This document shows positions 8,955 through 18,154 of a stretch of 64,000 nucleotides of DNA, piece by piece. The translations under genes and the position numbers were made by a program. Below the pieces are notes generated by a model. That model was not told where the DNA came from. It ran no database searches and was given only the letters and a program-made list of their open reading frames with translations. The first letter of the stretch is position 1, and each line of letters starts with the position of its first letter. Source of the stretch: Caballeronia sp. M1242 (GTDB lineage Bacteria > Pseudomonadota > Gammaproteobacteria > Burkholderiales > Burkholderiaceae). The stretch lies in assembly GCF_017220215.1 (NCBI RefSeq), contig NZ_CP071129.1, forward strand, positions 2,852,001 through 2,916,000, in the 5' to 3' direction.

Positions 8955-9452
8955 ATGGATAGCGAACCGCTCTACGATCCCGCCACGATCCGACTCGAAA
9001 CGAGCCTCGGCTATCACCTCGCGAAGGCGCGCAATGTGTTGGTCGCGCGCACGGATGAGGCGCTGAAGGCGCTCGATCTCACGTCGCAGCAGATCGGCGT
9101 CATTCTTTCGCTGGCGTCGGGGCGGGCGCGCACGCCGCTCGAACTGTCGCGGGAGATGTCCTATGACAGCGGGTCGATGACGCGCATGCTCGACAGGCTC
9201 GAGAAGAAAGGCTTCGTCAGTCGCACGCGCAGCGACGCGGACCGGCGCATCGTCGAACTCACGTTGACGGAGCGCGGCCAAGACGCTGCCGCGCGGCTGC
9301 CGGCCATCGGCGCGGCGGTGCTCAACCAGCAATTGCACGGTTTCAGCCGCGCGGAACTGGACCTGCTAATCGCGATGCTGGCGCGCATCATCGGCAATTC
9401 GCCGACGGACGAAAGCGCCGGCTGCGGGCTCGACGACCCCGACGCCGACTAG
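8955..9452 (+). CDS. MarR-family transcriptional regulator
   Basis: A 165-residue winged-helix repressor. The central region reads as the MarR DNA-binding domain: a helix-turn-helix at about residues 60-80, then MTRMLDRLEKKGFV and the wing SRTRSDADRRIVEL. C-terminal helices form the dimer interface. Members usually repress a neighbouring efflux operon until a phenolic or drug ligand binds. It lies 99 bases before the EmrB-type pump in the same direction and just downstream of a palindromic operator. Confidence 0.93.
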   Translation: MDSEPLYDPATIRLETSLGYHLAKARNVLVARTDEALKALDLTSQQIGVILSLASGRARTPLELSREMSYDSGSMTRMLDRLEKKGFVSRTRSDADRRIVELTLTERGQDAAARLPAIGAAVLNQQLHGFSRAELDLLIAMLARIIGNSPTDESAGCGLDDPDAD

Positions 9453-9551
9453 AGCAATTCATCGACTTTTAGCCGGCACGAGTTGCCCTAATCACTGTCT
9501 GGGCAGAGAATGCCGCGACACGCATAATCCACGCGCTGGAGCACAAGAACA

Positions 9552-11111
9552 ATGTCAACGACCGCCACGACCGCGCCCGATTCCGCCGCCCCGGCTCCAT
9601 TGACCGGCGGCATCCTCGCGTTACTGACGATGGGCCTCGCGCTCGGCACGTTCATGGAAGTGCTCGATACGTCGATCGCCAACGTCGCCGTGCCGACCAT
9701 TTCCGGCAGTCTCGGCGTCGCGACGAGCGAAGGCACCTGGGTCATTTCGTCGTATTCGGTTGCGTCGGCGATCGCGGTGCCGCTGACCGGATGGCTCGCG
9801 CGGCGCGTCGGCGAGGTGAAGCTTTTCACCATTTCCGTGCTGCTGTTCTCGATCGCCTCGGCGCTGTGCGGCTTTGCGCAGAACTTCGAGTCGCTGATCG
9901 CGTTCCGGCTGCTGCAAGGTCTCGTCTCCGGCCCGATGGTCCCGCTCTCGCAAACCATCCTCATGCGCAGTTATCCGCCGGAAAAGCGCGGGCTCGCGCT
10001 CGGTCTCTGGGCGATGACGGTGATCGTCGCGCCGATCTTCGGCCCGGTGATGGGCGGCTACATCACGGATAACTACACGTGGCCGTGGATTTTCTATATC
10101 AACGTGCCGATCGGCGTGTTCTCGGCGGCCATCGCGTACTTCCTGCTGCGCGGCCATGAGACGAAGACGACGAATCAGCGCATCGACGGCGTCGGGCTTG
10201 CGCTGCTCGTGATCGGCGTCGCGAGTCTGCAAATGATGCTCGACCTCGGCAAGGACCGCGACTGGTTCAACTCGAACTTCATCGTGGCGCTTGCGATTAT
10301 CGCGGCCATCTCGCTCGCGTTCATGTTCGTGTGGGAGATCACGGAGAAGGAGCCGGTCATCGACTTGTCGCTCTTTCGCGACCGCAATTTCGCGATGGGC
10401 GTGCTCATCACGTCGCTCGGCTTTCTGGCGTTCTTCGGATCGGTCGTCGTGCTGCCGCTGTGGCTGCAAACCGTGCTCGGCTACACGCCGTGGCTCGCGG
10501 GACTCGCGACCGCGCCGGTCGGCATCCTCGCGCTCGTGCTTTCACCGATGATCGGCCAGAACATGCATCGCATGAACCTGCGCGTCGTGGCGAGCTTCGC
10601 GTTTATCGTGTTCGCGTTCGTGTCGTACTGGAACTCGACGTTCACGCTCGACACGCCGTTCCACGACATCGTGTATCCGCGGCTGATTCAGGGCATCGGC
10701 GTGGCGTGCTTCTTCGTGCCGATGACGACGATTACGCTCTCCAGCGTCTCGGACGAAAGGCTGGCGGGCGCGGCGGGGCTATCGAATTTCCTGCGCACGC
10801 TGTCGGGCGCGATCGGCACGGCGGTGAGCACTACGTTCTGGGAGAACGACATGATCCGGCATCACGCCGTGCTCACCGAATCGGTCACGCCGTACGCGCA
10901 GACGACCACCGCCTATTCCGATTTGCTGTCGGGCGTCGGCCTGTCGGGGCAGGCGCTCACCGCGCAACTGGATCGCGTCGTGGCCGCGCAGGCGTACATG
11001 ATGTCGACCAACGACTTCTTCCGCATCTCGTTCTATGCGTTTCTGGTGCTCGCCGCGATGGTCTGGCTGACGCGTCCGCGCAAGGGCGCGTCGGCGTCGA
11101 TGGGGCATTGA
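9552..11111 (+). CDS. emrB: DHA2-family multidrug exporter, EmrB type
   Basis: Proton-driven drug exporter of 519 residues with about 14 predicted membrane helices. Motifs of the DHA2/EmrB group are visible: the DTSIANVAVPTI segment in the first helix, WVISSYSVA, and the GPVMGGYI motif C of drug/proton antiporters. A GGAG ribosome site precedes the ATG. EmrB pumps normally work with an HlyD-type adaptor (EmrA) and an outer-membrane channel; here the channel is nearby but no adaptor gene is present, and only 99 bases separate it from marR. Confidence 0.92.
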   Translation: MSTTATTAPDSAAPAPLTGGILALLTMGLALGTFMEVLDTSIANVAVPTISGSLGVATSEGTWVISSYSVASAIAVPLTGWLARRVGEVKLFTISVLLFSIASALCGFAQNFESLIAFRLLQGLVSGPMVPLSQTILMRSYPPEKRGLALGLWAMTVIVAPIFGPVMGGYITDNYTWPWIFYINVPIGVFSAAIAYFLLRGHETKTTNQRIDGVGLALLVIGVASLQMMLDLGKDRDWFNSNFIVALAIIAAISLAFMFVWEITEKEPVIDLSLFRDRNFAMGVLITSLGFLAFFGSVVVLPLWLQTVLGYTPWLAGLATAPVGILALVLSPMIGQNMHRMNLRVVASFAFIVFAFVSYWNSTFTLDTPFHDIVYPRLIQGIGVACFFVPMTTITLSSVSDERLAGAAGLSNFLRTLSGAIGTAVSTTFWENDMIRHHAVLTESVTPYAQTTTAYSDLLSGVGLSGQALTAQLDRVVAAQAYMMSTNDFFRISFYAFLVLAAMVWLTRPRKGASASMGH

Positions 11112-11121
11112 CGCGCGGGCG

Positions 11122-11622
11122 TCACTGAATCGGCGTGACGGATTGCGCCGGCTGGCTGTCGAGGTTCAGCGGCACCGACTGCATCTGCTGCGGCTGTTGA
11201 ACGGCTTGCGGCGTCGCGTTCACGGGCCGCGACGTGCCGTTGCGCACGAACTGCTTGAAGTCCGCGCCCGCCTGCCACGGATTCGGATCGCATCCGAGCG
11301 GGCTGTCGCAGTGCGCCGCGAAGCCGATGGTCGCGGTGCCTTCGTTGCTCGGCGTCTTCGTGACCTGATACGCGAGCGCGCGCTTGCCGCTCGACGGACC
11401 GGCCGTCTGAATCACCGAATCGGTGATGGCCTGCAACTTGTACTCGGAGTGATTCGTCACCCAGACCTGCGCGCGCGCCCACCAGGCGTCGCATTCGAGC
11501 TTGCTCATGCAGGTGAGCGGCTGGGTGGCCTGTTCGATCGTCTGGCTGCTAACCTGCGTTTCGGCCGCGCATCCGGCCATCAAGGCCAGCGACGCGGCTG
11601 CGCTGATGAGTCGGTAGTTCAT
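11122..11622 (-). CDS. Putative outer-membrane lipoprotein
   Basis: A 166-residue secreted lipoprotein: signal peptide with lipobox LMAGC at about residues 13-17, an acidic region with paired cysteines (TCMSKLEC), and a glutamine/proline-rich low-complexity tail. I chose the ATG giving MNYRLIS because it yields a proper signal peptide; the frame is open further upstream without one. Function unknown. It ends ten bases from the convergent emrB gene. Confidence 0.72.
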   Translation of the reverse strand: MNYRLISAAASLALMAGCAAETQVSSQTIEQATQPLTCMSKLECDAWWARAQVWVTNHSEYKLQAITDSVIQTAGPSSGKRALAYQVTKTPSNEGTATIGFAAHCDSPLGCDPNPWQAGADFKQFVRNGTSRPVNATPQAVQQPQQMQSVPLNLDSQPAQSVTPIQ

Positions 11623-11763
11623 CGCATTCCCGATAGTCGATAAAAAGCCGATTTTGGCCCGCACGCGCGTACGGTGTTCGGCGCGTTTCCCTCTGTTGCA
11701 AAACGCGTCGTTTTTGCCGCATGCGCCACGGCGCGGCAAGAAAAAAGTGCTCGTTATGTGCGC

Positions 11764-13383
11764 TCAGACACCGACGCTGTCGGGCTTGTAATTCCCGTAC
11801 GCGGCGATGAACGCGTCGAACGGCTCGGTCTGCTCGCGTTCGATGGCGGCTTGCTCGGCCAGCGACTGCGCCGCGAGCGCTTCCATCTTGCGCTCTTCGT
11901 CAGGCGGCAGCGGGCGACGGCGGAAGTATTCCGCGTGCTCGCGGCTGATATCGAAAGCGAACTCGTCGAAGGACTGCTGCTTGTCGCGCATCGTCTGGAG
12001 CACGCGCGCCGACGGCGTCAACGAAGCATCCGCGATGCGCGGGCGCAGCGCCGTGAGCGCGCGCATGTGGTCGTCGCTGCCGGAAAGCGCGTCGAGCGTG
12101 CCGGCGACCGGCTCGATCGCATCGAACAATTCGTTCGCCCAATGCTGCATGGACACTTCCGCGCCGTCGCGACGCAGCGTGAGGCCCGGCTTGCGTCCTT
12201 CCTTCGTGATGGCGCTGAAGTTGTCGTTCGCTTCGATGCTCGCCTCGCGCGGCAACAGCGGGCTGTCTTCGAGTGCGCAGTAGAGAAGATACGCGTCGAG
12301 AAAACGCGCCGTCTCTAGTGCGATGCCCGTCGGCGCGAACGGATCGATATCCAGACAGCGCACTTCGATGTACTGCACGCCGCGCTCGGCCAGTGCGTGC
12401 AGCGGACGCTCGCCGGAGTGCGTGACGCGCTTCGGGCGAATGGTCGAGTAGAACTCGTTCTCGATCTGCAGCACGTTCGTGTTGATCTGCACCCACTCGC
12501 CGTTGCGCTGCGTGCCGATGGCTTCGTACGGCGCGTACGGCTGGCTCACGGCTTTCGCGAGCACGTCGAGGTAAGCGTCCAGCCGGTCGTAGCTCGGCAG
12601 CAGATCGGCCTGCGCCGGATTGTTCGTGTAGCCGAGATCGCTCATCCGCAGGCTGGTCGCATGCGGCAGATAGAAGGTGTCGCTGTCGAAGGCTTCGAGT
12701 TGATGCGGCTTGCCTTCGACAAAGCGCTTATCCAGCGCGGGCGACGCGCCGAACAGATACATCAAGAGCCAGCTCGTGCGGCGGAAATTGCGGATCAGCG
12801 CGAAGTAACGCTCCGAGCGGAAGTCCTGCAACGGCACCGTGCTCGCCGGATCGAGCGCCTGCCACGCGCGCCACACGTTCTCGTCGAGCGAATAGTTGTA
12901 GTGAATGCCGGCGATGCATTGCATCGTGCGGCTGTAACGCAGCGCGAGTCCGCGGCGATAGACGTGCTTCAGCTTGCCGATGTTCGACGTGCCGTAATAA
13001 CCGAGCGGGATCTCGTTCTCGGGCGGCAACGCGTTCGGCATCGAGTGGTTCCACAGCAACTCGTCGCCGAGATGCGCGTACGCAAAGCGATGGATCGCGT
13101 CGAGGCGCGCGAGCGCGCGCGCGGCGTCCGGCTCGGCGGGCGTGATGAGTTCGACGAGCGCTTCCGAGTAGTCCGTCGTGATGAGCGGATGCGTGAGCGC
13201 CGAGCCGAACGACCGCGGATGCGGCGTCATCGCGAGCTTGCCTTCGGGCGTCACGCGCAGGCTTTCTTTTTCGATGCCGCGCAAGCCTTGGCGCAGGGCG
13301 TCGGCATGCGAGCCCGACGCGAGCGCGGCGAGCCTGCGCCGATACGCGCCGGCTGCGGAGTGAGCGGGATTCGTGTTTGCCAT
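11764..13383 (-). CDS. gshA: Glutamate-cysteine ligase
   Basis: First enzyme of glutathione synthesis, joining glutamate and cysteine with ATP. The 539-residue protein matches the length and sequence of the E. coli-type (class 1) ligase, with conserved segments [29 protein letters not shown] and [12 protein letters not shown]. The ATG at 13383 (MANTNPAH) is preferred over the much longer open frame, whose first part does not look coding. It is expected to be cytoplasmic. gshB is not in the window. Confidence 0.95.
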   Translation of the reverse strand: MANTNPAHSAAGAYRRRLAALASGSHADALRQGLRGIEKESLRVTPEGKLAMTPHPRSFGSALTHPLITTDYSEALVELITPAEPDAARALARLDAIHRFAYAHLGDELLWNHSMPNALPPENEIPLGYYGTSNIGKLKHVYRRGLALRYSRTMQCIAGIHYNYSLDENVWRAWQALDPASTVPLQDFRSERYFALIRNFRRTSWLLMYLFGASPALDKRFVEGKPHQLEAFDSDTFYLPHATSLRMSDLGYTNNPAQADLLPSYDRLDAYLDVLAKAVSQPYAPYEAIGTQRNGEWVQINTNVLQIENEFYSTIRPKRVTHSGERPLHALAERGVQYIEVRCLDIDPFAPTGIALETARFLDAYLLYCALEDSPLLPREASIEANDNFSAITKEGRKPGLTLRRDGAEVSMQHWANELFDAIEPVAGTLDALSGSDDHMRALTALRPRIADASLTPSARVLQTMRDKQQSFDEFAFDISREHAEYFRRRPLPPDEERKMEALAAQSLAEQAAIEREQTEPFDAFIAAYGNYKPDSVGV

Positions 13384-13526
13384 TGAAGCGTTCTGCGAAG
13401 AGCGCATGGGAACGCGCTCGGTCAAATTTTCGGGTAGCGGGCACTTTAACATCTCGGTGTTGCCCGTGCTTGGGGCGCCGATTGGCGCGGTTCGCAGCGC
13501 GATCGACGCGAAACGCCGTTGCAATG

Positions 13527-13562
13527 AAAAAGCGCCCGCGCGTCGTTCGACGCCGGGCGCTT
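13527..13562 (-). terminator. Intrinsic terminator after ada
   Basis: On the minus strand a long stem (AAGCGCCCG pairing with CGGGCGCTT, with an inner GCGTCG/CGACGC stem) is followed by five T residues. It begins 18 bases after the ada stop codon. Confidence 0.8.
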
Positions 13563-13579
13563 CGGCCGACATACGGCTC

Positions 13580-14662
13580 TTACGCGACCTTTCCTGCTTC
13601 GCTATGCGCGCGCTCGGTGTCCAGCAACGCTTCTTTGCGCGACAGTCCCCAGCGATAGCCCGCGATCGCGCCGTCCTTGCCGATCACGCGATGACACGGA
13701 ATCGCGAGCGCCACCGGATTCGACGCACACGCGCTCGCGACGGCCCGCACCGCGCCCGGCGAACCGACGGACGCCGCGATGTCCGTGTAGCTGCGCGTCT
13801 CGCCGTACGGTATCTGACGCAGCGCATCCCACACGCGCTGTTGAAACGCGGTCGTGCCGATGTCGAGCGGCAAGTCGAAACGCTCGCGCGTGCCGTGGAG
13901 ATACGCGCCTATCTGCGCGATGAACGGCTCTATGCGCGCGTCGTCCTGCATGCGCTCCGCCAGCGGGAAGTCGGCCGCGAGTTGCTCGACGAGCGTGGCG
14001 GGATGATCGCCGAATGCGATCTTGCAGACGCCTTTATCCGTCGCGGCGACGAGCACGGCGCCGAGCGGCGTGGCGGCGGTGGCATAACGCACGGTCAGCC
14101 CCGCGCCCTTGCGCCGATACGCGGAAGGCGTCATGCCCAGTTCGGCGGGCGCGGCCTCGTACATGCGCGACGAGGAACCGAAGCCCGCGTCCTGCGCCGC
14201 GCGCGTGACGTCGCGGCCGCGCTGCAACGCGTCGCGCAGCACGCCTGCCCGCCTCGCGGCCTGATACTGCCGCGGCGAAATGCCGACGATCCGCGTGAAC
14301 AGGCGTTGCAAATGAAATGGGCTGACGTGCACGGCGTCGCTCAGTTGCGCGAGCGTCATGCGCTCCTGCGGATCGGCGTCGAGCACCTTGCACGCGCGCT
14401 CGACAATGGCGAGTTCGCGCGGCAGGCTCGTGGGCTGGCAACGCTTGCACGGGCGATAGCCTGCTGCTTCGGCTTCGTCGGTCGTCGTGAAGAACGAGAC
14501 GTTCTCGCGACGCGGCGCCCGCGACGCGCACGACGGCCGGCAGAACACGCCCGTCGTGCGCACGGCGAAGAAGAATGCGCCGTCGGCTTGGGCGTCGCGC
14601 TCGGCGACGGCTTGCCAGCGGCTTTCGTCGGTTTGATAGCGGGGGAATTCAGCGGCGTTCAT
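13580..14662 (-). CDS. ada: Ada: methylated-DNA repair transferase and transcriptional activator
   Basis: Adaptive-response protein of 360 residues with the full Ada architecture. The N-terminal zinc domain has Cys41, Cys45, Cys72 and Cys75; methyl transfer from phosphotriesters goes to the first. An AraC-type helix-turn-helix follows at about residues 90-185. The C-terminal O6-methylguanine transferase has the acceptor in PCHRV (Cys323). The ATG at 14662 lies behind a GAGG site; an upstream in-frame start adds eleven poorly supported residues. A strong terminator follows. Confidence 0.95.
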   Translation of the reverse strand: MNAAEFPRYQTDESRWQAVAERDAQADGAFFFAVRTTGVFCRPSCASRAPRRENVSFFTTTDEAEAAGYRPCKRCQPTSLPRELAIVERACKVLDADPQERMTLAQLSDAVHVSPFHLQRLFTRIVGISPRQYQAARRAGVLRDALQRGRDVTRAAQDAGFGSSSRMYEAAPAELGMTPSAYRRKGAGLTVRYATAATPLGAVLVAATDKGVCKIAFGDHPATLVEQLAADFPLAERMQDDARIEPFIAQIGAYLHGTRERFDLPLDIGTTAFQQRVWDALRQIPYGETRSYTDIAASVGSPGAVRAVASACASNPVALAIPCHRVIGKDGAIAGYRWGLSRKEALLDTERAHSEAGKVA

Positions 14663-14825
14663 GATGACCTCGGCGGCTTTAGGGTACGCGTCCAATGTAA
14701 AACCGTGCCGGAGAGGTTACGCGCCGTTCCTTGCTCTGTCATTTTCGGCTCGTCCAGCCTTGCAACAAAAAGTGACGCGCAGATACCACACATCGACGCC
14801 ATAGGGGTTTTTACTAAAATTTCTA

Positions 14826-14854
14826 TTGCGTCGCATCAACCCGCTGTGTATGAT
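14826..14854 (+). promoter_or_regulatory. Sigma-70-like promoter for the intergenic small RNA
   Basis: TTGCGT (14826-14831) and TATGAT (14849-14854) are separated by exactly 17 bases, close to the sigma-70 consensus. Transcription would start at about 14860, just before the CU-rich repeats and 60 bases ahead of a terminator. Confidence 0.6.
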
Positions 14855-14859
14855 TGGAA

Positions 14860-14921
14860 CTGTCTCCTCCATGTCTCCTCCTGATATGGATTCAGCCCGC
14901 CAACTAGGCGGGCTTTTTTTT
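14860..14921 (+). ncRNA. Candidate small RNA with tandem CU-rich (anti-Shine-Dalgarno) repeat
   Basis: A compact transcription unit of about 62 bases between the divergent ada promoter region and the end of hslU. It has a sigma-70-like promoter, a perfect tandem repeat of TGTCTCCTCC (14861-14870 and 14872-14881), and an intrinsic terminator (AGCCCGCC, loop AACTA, GGCGGGCT, eight T). No open frame fits. The two UCCUCC copies are complementary to the GGAGGA of ribosome binding sites, a feature of trans-acting repressor RNAs. I do not recognise a named family. Confidence 0.62.
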
Positions 14922-14942
14922 CGTCTTCTCGCGCAGCAGGCG

Positions 14943-14971
14943 AAAAAAAAACCGGGCGCGAAGGCCCGGTT
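14943..14971 (-). terminator. Intrinsic terminator of hslVU
   Basis: On the minus strand ACCGGGC/GCCCGGT forms a stem followed by a run of eight to nine T residues, 18 bases after the hslU stop codon. It faces the small-RNA terminator on the other strand. Confidence 0.85.
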
Positions 14972-14988
14972 CTCTCGTAGTCGCCCGA

Positions 14989-16326
14989 TTACAGCACGTA
15001 GCGCGACAAATCCTCGTCTTCCGCGACATCGCCCAGAGCGCGGTCCACGTACGCCGCGTCGATCTTCACCGGCTGGCCCGCGTGATTGCCCGCCGCGAAC
15101 GATACTTCCTCCAGCAGCTTTTCGATCACCGTATAAAGCCGCCGCGCGCCGATGTTCTCGGTCTTCTCGTTCACCGAAAACGCGATCTCCGCGAGACGCC
15201 GAATGCCGTCGTCGGCGAAATCGAGTTCCACGTCTTCGGTGGCGAGCAGTGCCTTGTACTGCTTGACGAGACTCGCATCGGTCGAATTCAGGATCGACTC
15301 GAAATCGCCCACGGACAGCGAATCCAGCTCCACGCGAATCGGGAAACGCCCTTGCAGTTCGGGAATCAGATCGCTCGGCTTGGCGAGATGGAACGCGCCG
15401 CTCGCGATGAACAGAATGTGATCCGTCTTGATCATCCCGTACTTCGTGTTGATGGTCGTGCCTTCCACGAGCGGCAGCAGGTCGCGCTGCACGCCCGCGC
15501 GCGACACTTCCGCCCCGCCGACTTCGCTGCGCGACGCGATCTTGTCGATCTCGTCCAGAAACACGATGCCGTTCTGCTCGACGTTCTGCACCGCCTTCGT
15601 CTTGACCTCTTCGTCGTTGAGCAGCTTGCCCGCTTCTTCGTCGGTCAGGAGCTTCAGCGCCTCCTTCACCTTCACCTTGCGGCGCGTCTTCTTGCCGCCG
15701 CCGATGTTCGCGAACATCGAGCGGATCTGCTCGGTCATGTCTTCCATGCCCGGCGGCCCCATGATGTCCATGCCGACTTGCGGCAACTCGACGTCCAGTT
15801 CGATTTCCTTGTCGTCGAGCGCGCCTTCGCGCAGGCGCTTGCGGAACGTCTGGCGCGTGGTGTTATCGCCTTCGCTGGTCGCTTCGGCCGCGCCGAAACC
15901 GACCGGGCGCGCGCTCGGCAGCAGGATATCGAGAATGCGATCTTCCGCGCGATCTTCCGCCTTCGTGCGCACCTTCTTCATTTCCGCCTCGCGCGTCTGC
16001 TTGACGGAAATTTCGATCAGATCGCGCACGATGCTGTCGACATCGCGGCCCACGTAGCCGACTTCGGTGAACTTCGTCGCTTCGATCTTGATGAACGGCG
16101 CGTCCGCGAGTTTCGCGAGACGCCGCGCGATTTCGGTCTTGCCGACGCCCGTCGGGCCGATCATCAGAATGTTCTTCGGCGTGATTTCCTGGCGCAGCGG
16201 CTCGGCGACCTGCTGGCGACGCCAGCGGTTGCGCAGCGCGACGGCAACCGCCTTCTTCGCGCGCCCCTGGCCGATGATGTGTTTGTCGAGTTCCGAGACG
16301 ATTTCGGAGGGAGTCATGGTGGTCAT
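14989..16326 (-). CDS. hslU: HslU, ATPase subunit of the HslUV protease
   Basis: AAA+ unfoldase of the HslUV (ClpYQ) heat-shock protease, 445 residues. The Walker A motif is at about residues 57-64 (GPTGVGKT), a Walker B appears as VFLDEID, and the family-specific I-domain lies at about 110-240. The C-terminus ends RYVL; the tail inserts into HslV to activate it. It sits 12 bases after hslV and is clearly co-transcribed with it. Confidence 0.97.
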   Translation of the reverse strand: MTTMTPSEIVSELDKHIIGQGRAKKAVAVALRNRWRRQQVAEPLRQEITPKNILMIGPTGVGKTEIARRLAKLADAPFIKIEATKFTEVGYVGRDVDSIVRDLIEISVKQTREAEMKKVRTKAEDRAEDRILDILLPSARPVGFGAAEATSEGDNTTRQTFRKRLREGALDDKEIELDVELPQVGMDIMGPPGMEDMTEQIRSMFANIGGGKKTRRKVKVKEALKLLTDEEAGKLLNDEEVKTKAVQNVEQNGIVFLDEIDKIASRSEVGGAEVSRAGVQRDLLPLVEGTTINTKYGMIKTDHILFIASGAFHLAKPSDLIPELQGRFPIRVELDSLSVGDFESILNSTDASLVKQYKALLATEDVELDFADDGIRRLAEIAFSVNEKTENIGARRLYTVIEKLLEEVSFAAGNHAGQPVKIDAAYVDRALGDVAEDEDLSRYVL

Positions 16327-16338
16327 CGCTGGGTTCCT

Positions 16339-16875
16339 TTATTCGATCGTCTCGATGACGCGATTGTGATTGGTGTAGATGCACATGTCGCCGGCGATGG
16401 TCAGCGCCTTCTCGACGATATCGCGCGGCGAAAGCTCGGTGTTCTCCGCAAGCGCCTGCGCGGCGGCTTGCGCGTACGCGCCACCCGAGCCGATCGCGCA
16501 GATGCCGTTTTCGGGATCGAGCACGTCGCCGTTGCCGGTGATGACGAGCGTGGCCTGCGCGTCGGCGGCGATCAGCATGGCTTCGAGACGGCGCAGCATG
16601 CGGTCGGTGCGCCAGTCTTTCGCCAGTTCGACGGCGGCGCGCGTCAGATTGCCCTGATGTTTTTCGAGCTTCGCTTCGAAGCGATCCAGCAGCGAGAACG
16701 CGTCGGCCGTGCCGCCGGCGAAGCCGACCAGCACCTTGCCGCCATAGATGCGGCGCACTTTCTTGGCGCCGCCCTTCATGACGATGTTGCCGAGCGTCAC
16801 CTGACCATCGCCGCCCAACGCGACTTTGCCGCCGCGTCGCACGGAGACGATGGTCGTGCCGTGAAATTGTTCCAT
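16339..16875 (-). CDS. hslV: HslV, peptidase subunit of the HslUV protease
   Basis: Threonine peptidase related to the proteasome beta subunit, 178 residues. The family's N-terminal TTIVSVRR is preceded by a six-residue extension (MEQFHG), so the catalytic threonine is Thr7 of the precursor and must be exposed by processing. The [11 protein letters not shown] segment near residue 125 is also conserved. First gene of the hslVU operon. Confidence 0.97.
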   Translation of the reverse strand: MEQFHGTTIVSVRRGGKVALGGDGQVTLGNIVMKGGAKKVRRIYGGKVLVGFAGGTADAFSLLDRFEAKLEKHQGNLTRAAVELAKDWRTDRMLRRLEAMLIAADAQATLVITGNGDVLDPENGICAIGSGGAYAQAAAQALAENTELSPRDIVEKALTIAGDMCIYTNHNRVIETIE

Positions 16876-17220
16876 GTGCGTTCCTTAAGAAAACCAGAAG
16901 AACGCGGGCGGCTTGCGATCAGTGACGAGCCGCCACGCAGTCGAGAATTCGAGGGAGTGCACGGCGCGGGGTTCCGCCCGGCCGGAAGGCTCGAAGCGTA
17001 CGGCGCCGCGCGCGCGCCCTCGCGATGAGCGGGCGCGTCGAGTTCAGTTTAGGGCGCGGCGGCATTTATCAAGGTGCGGGTTTGTCGGACGCGCGAAAAG
17101 CAAAAAGGCACACGATTCACGTGTGCCTTTTGTTCGTGCCAGCGCCCGACTTCGCGGATTTCGCGGCGGCGCGTTCCCCGTTGCGGGCGGGCCCGCACCG
17201 TTCGCCGCGCGGTTGCCGCT
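16876..17220. other. Gap between dksA and hslV
   Basis: 345 bases without a supported gene. It contains the dksA terminator at 17102-17131 and must hold the hslVU promoter; I looked for a sigma-32 heat-shock consensus (CTTGAA, 13-14 bases, CCCCAT) and found no match with correct spacing. Confidence 0.5.
17102..17131. terminator. Bidirectional-looking terminator after dksA
   Basis: AAAAGGCACACG pairs exactly with CGTGTGCCTTTT around a five-base loop, giving an A-run on one side and a T-run on the other. dksA (minus strand) ends 89 bases upstream of it. Confidence 0.8.
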
Positions 17221-17637
17221 TTAGTCGCCGAAGAGTTTCTGGCGCAGTTCGCGGCGCTCTTGCGCTTCGAGCGAGAGCGTGGCCGTGGGGCGCGCGAGCA
17301 GCCGCGGAATGCCGATCGGCTCGCCGGTCTCTTCGCACCAGCCGTAGTCGCCGGATTCGATGCGCGCGAGCGATTGCTGCACCTTCTTCAGGAGCTTGCG
17401 TTCGCGGTCGCGCGTGCGCAGTTCCAGTGCATGCTCTTCTTCGATGGTCGCGCGGTCCGCCGGGTCCGGCACGATCACCGTTTCCCGCAGGTTTTCCGTC
17501 GTCTGGCCGGCATTCTTGAGAATGTCCGCTTGCAACTGCTCGAGCCGGTTCTTGAAGAAGGCGAGTTGTTCCTCGTTCATGTAGTCCTTCTCGCTCATCT
17601 TCAGGATTTCGGCTTCGGTCAAGAGTTTCGTTGTCAT
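17221..17637 (-). CDS. dksA: DksA, RNA-polymerase-binding regulator with a degenerate zinc finger
   Basis: Stringent-response factor of 138 residues that acts with ppGpp in the RNA polymerase secondary channel. The coiled coil with its acidic tip is intact (DPADRAT, Asp58 and Asp61). The four zinc cysteines of E. coli DksA are reduced to one: Cys101, with Thr104, Ser122 and Ala125 in the other positions. It should therefore fold without structural zinc, like other cysteine-poor DksA proteins. The nearby CobW-family zinc GTPase makes the contrast notable. Confidence 0.95.
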   Translation of the reverse strand: MTTKLLTEAEILKMSEKDYMNEEQLAFFKNRLEQLQADILKNAGQTTENLRETVIVPDPADRATIEEEHALELRTRDRERKLLKKVQQSLARIESGDYGWCEETGEPIGIPRLLARPTATLSLEAQERRELRQKLFGD

Positions 17638-18051
17638 CTGCTTGCTTCTTCAATGTAAGGCGATGTCTTGGCAACGCCCGCACTTGCGTTGCCCGCATGC
17701 ATGCAGCGTTTTGGCGTCACGCGACACTCGATGCGGGGCCGAACTCCTCTGGAAACCGATATTGGCTGCTCCGTTTCAACGCTCGCCTTGCGGCCCTCGC
17801 GGCCTATCAGCAGATCGTCCGCCGGGGCATCCTTTTCTGACATCCGACGGCCAACGCCCGTATTCGTATGCGCCGAACGGATTCGCCCTTCTCCAGTGGG
17901 GCTGTATTGTAACTGAACCGCAATTTCCGACGATAACCGAGGAAAACCCTGTCGAAAGCCGCCGGAATTTCAAAAATATAACGCCTGAACACGCAAAAAG
18001 CGATGTCGCTTGGTGGGCGCGACTACATAACCGCGACAATAAACGCCCAAG
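17638..18051. other. Upstream region of dksA
   Basis: About 410 bases with no convincing gene. It must contain the dksA promoter on the minus strand; a TACAAT hexamer (plus-strand 17906-17911) is a candidate -10 but has no good -35 partner, implying a leader of about 260 bases if real. The sequence around 17960-18000 is noticeably AT-rich. Confidence 0.35.
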
Positions 18052-18083
18052 AAAAACGCCGCCGGCGAGGCTCGCGGGCGGCG
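18052..18083 (-). terminator. Intrinsic terminator after the CobW-family gene
   Basis: A long GC stem (CGCCGCC with GGCGGCG, plus an inner GCGA/TCGC) is followed on the minus strand by five T residues, about 70 bases after the stop codon. Confidence 0.8.
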
Positions 18084-18154
18084 CATCTTCGCATCGACGT
18101 TGCGTCCCGCCTTTCGCGCGCTTGGCGCAGATCAGCGAAATGCGTGCCGGGTCG

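Noticed and set aside
12397..13386. Long open frame opposite gshA
   Set aside because: It lies wholly antisense to the well-supported gshA gene and is arginine-rich nonsense, typical of shadow frames in high-GC DNA.
15082..17028. 648-codon plus-strand frame opposite hslU and hslV
   Set aside because: It covers two clearly real genes on the other strand and has no domain; a GC-skew artefact.
16876..17100. Sigma-32 promoter for hslVU
   Set aside because: A CTTCGAG...CCCCGCG pair is present, but the spacing of 18 bases and poor -35 do not fit the heat-shock consensus.
17638..18051. Zur box controlling dksA or the CobW-family gene
   Set aside because: AT-rich stretches exist (ATATAAC near 17980), but none forms the palindrome expected of a Zur site.
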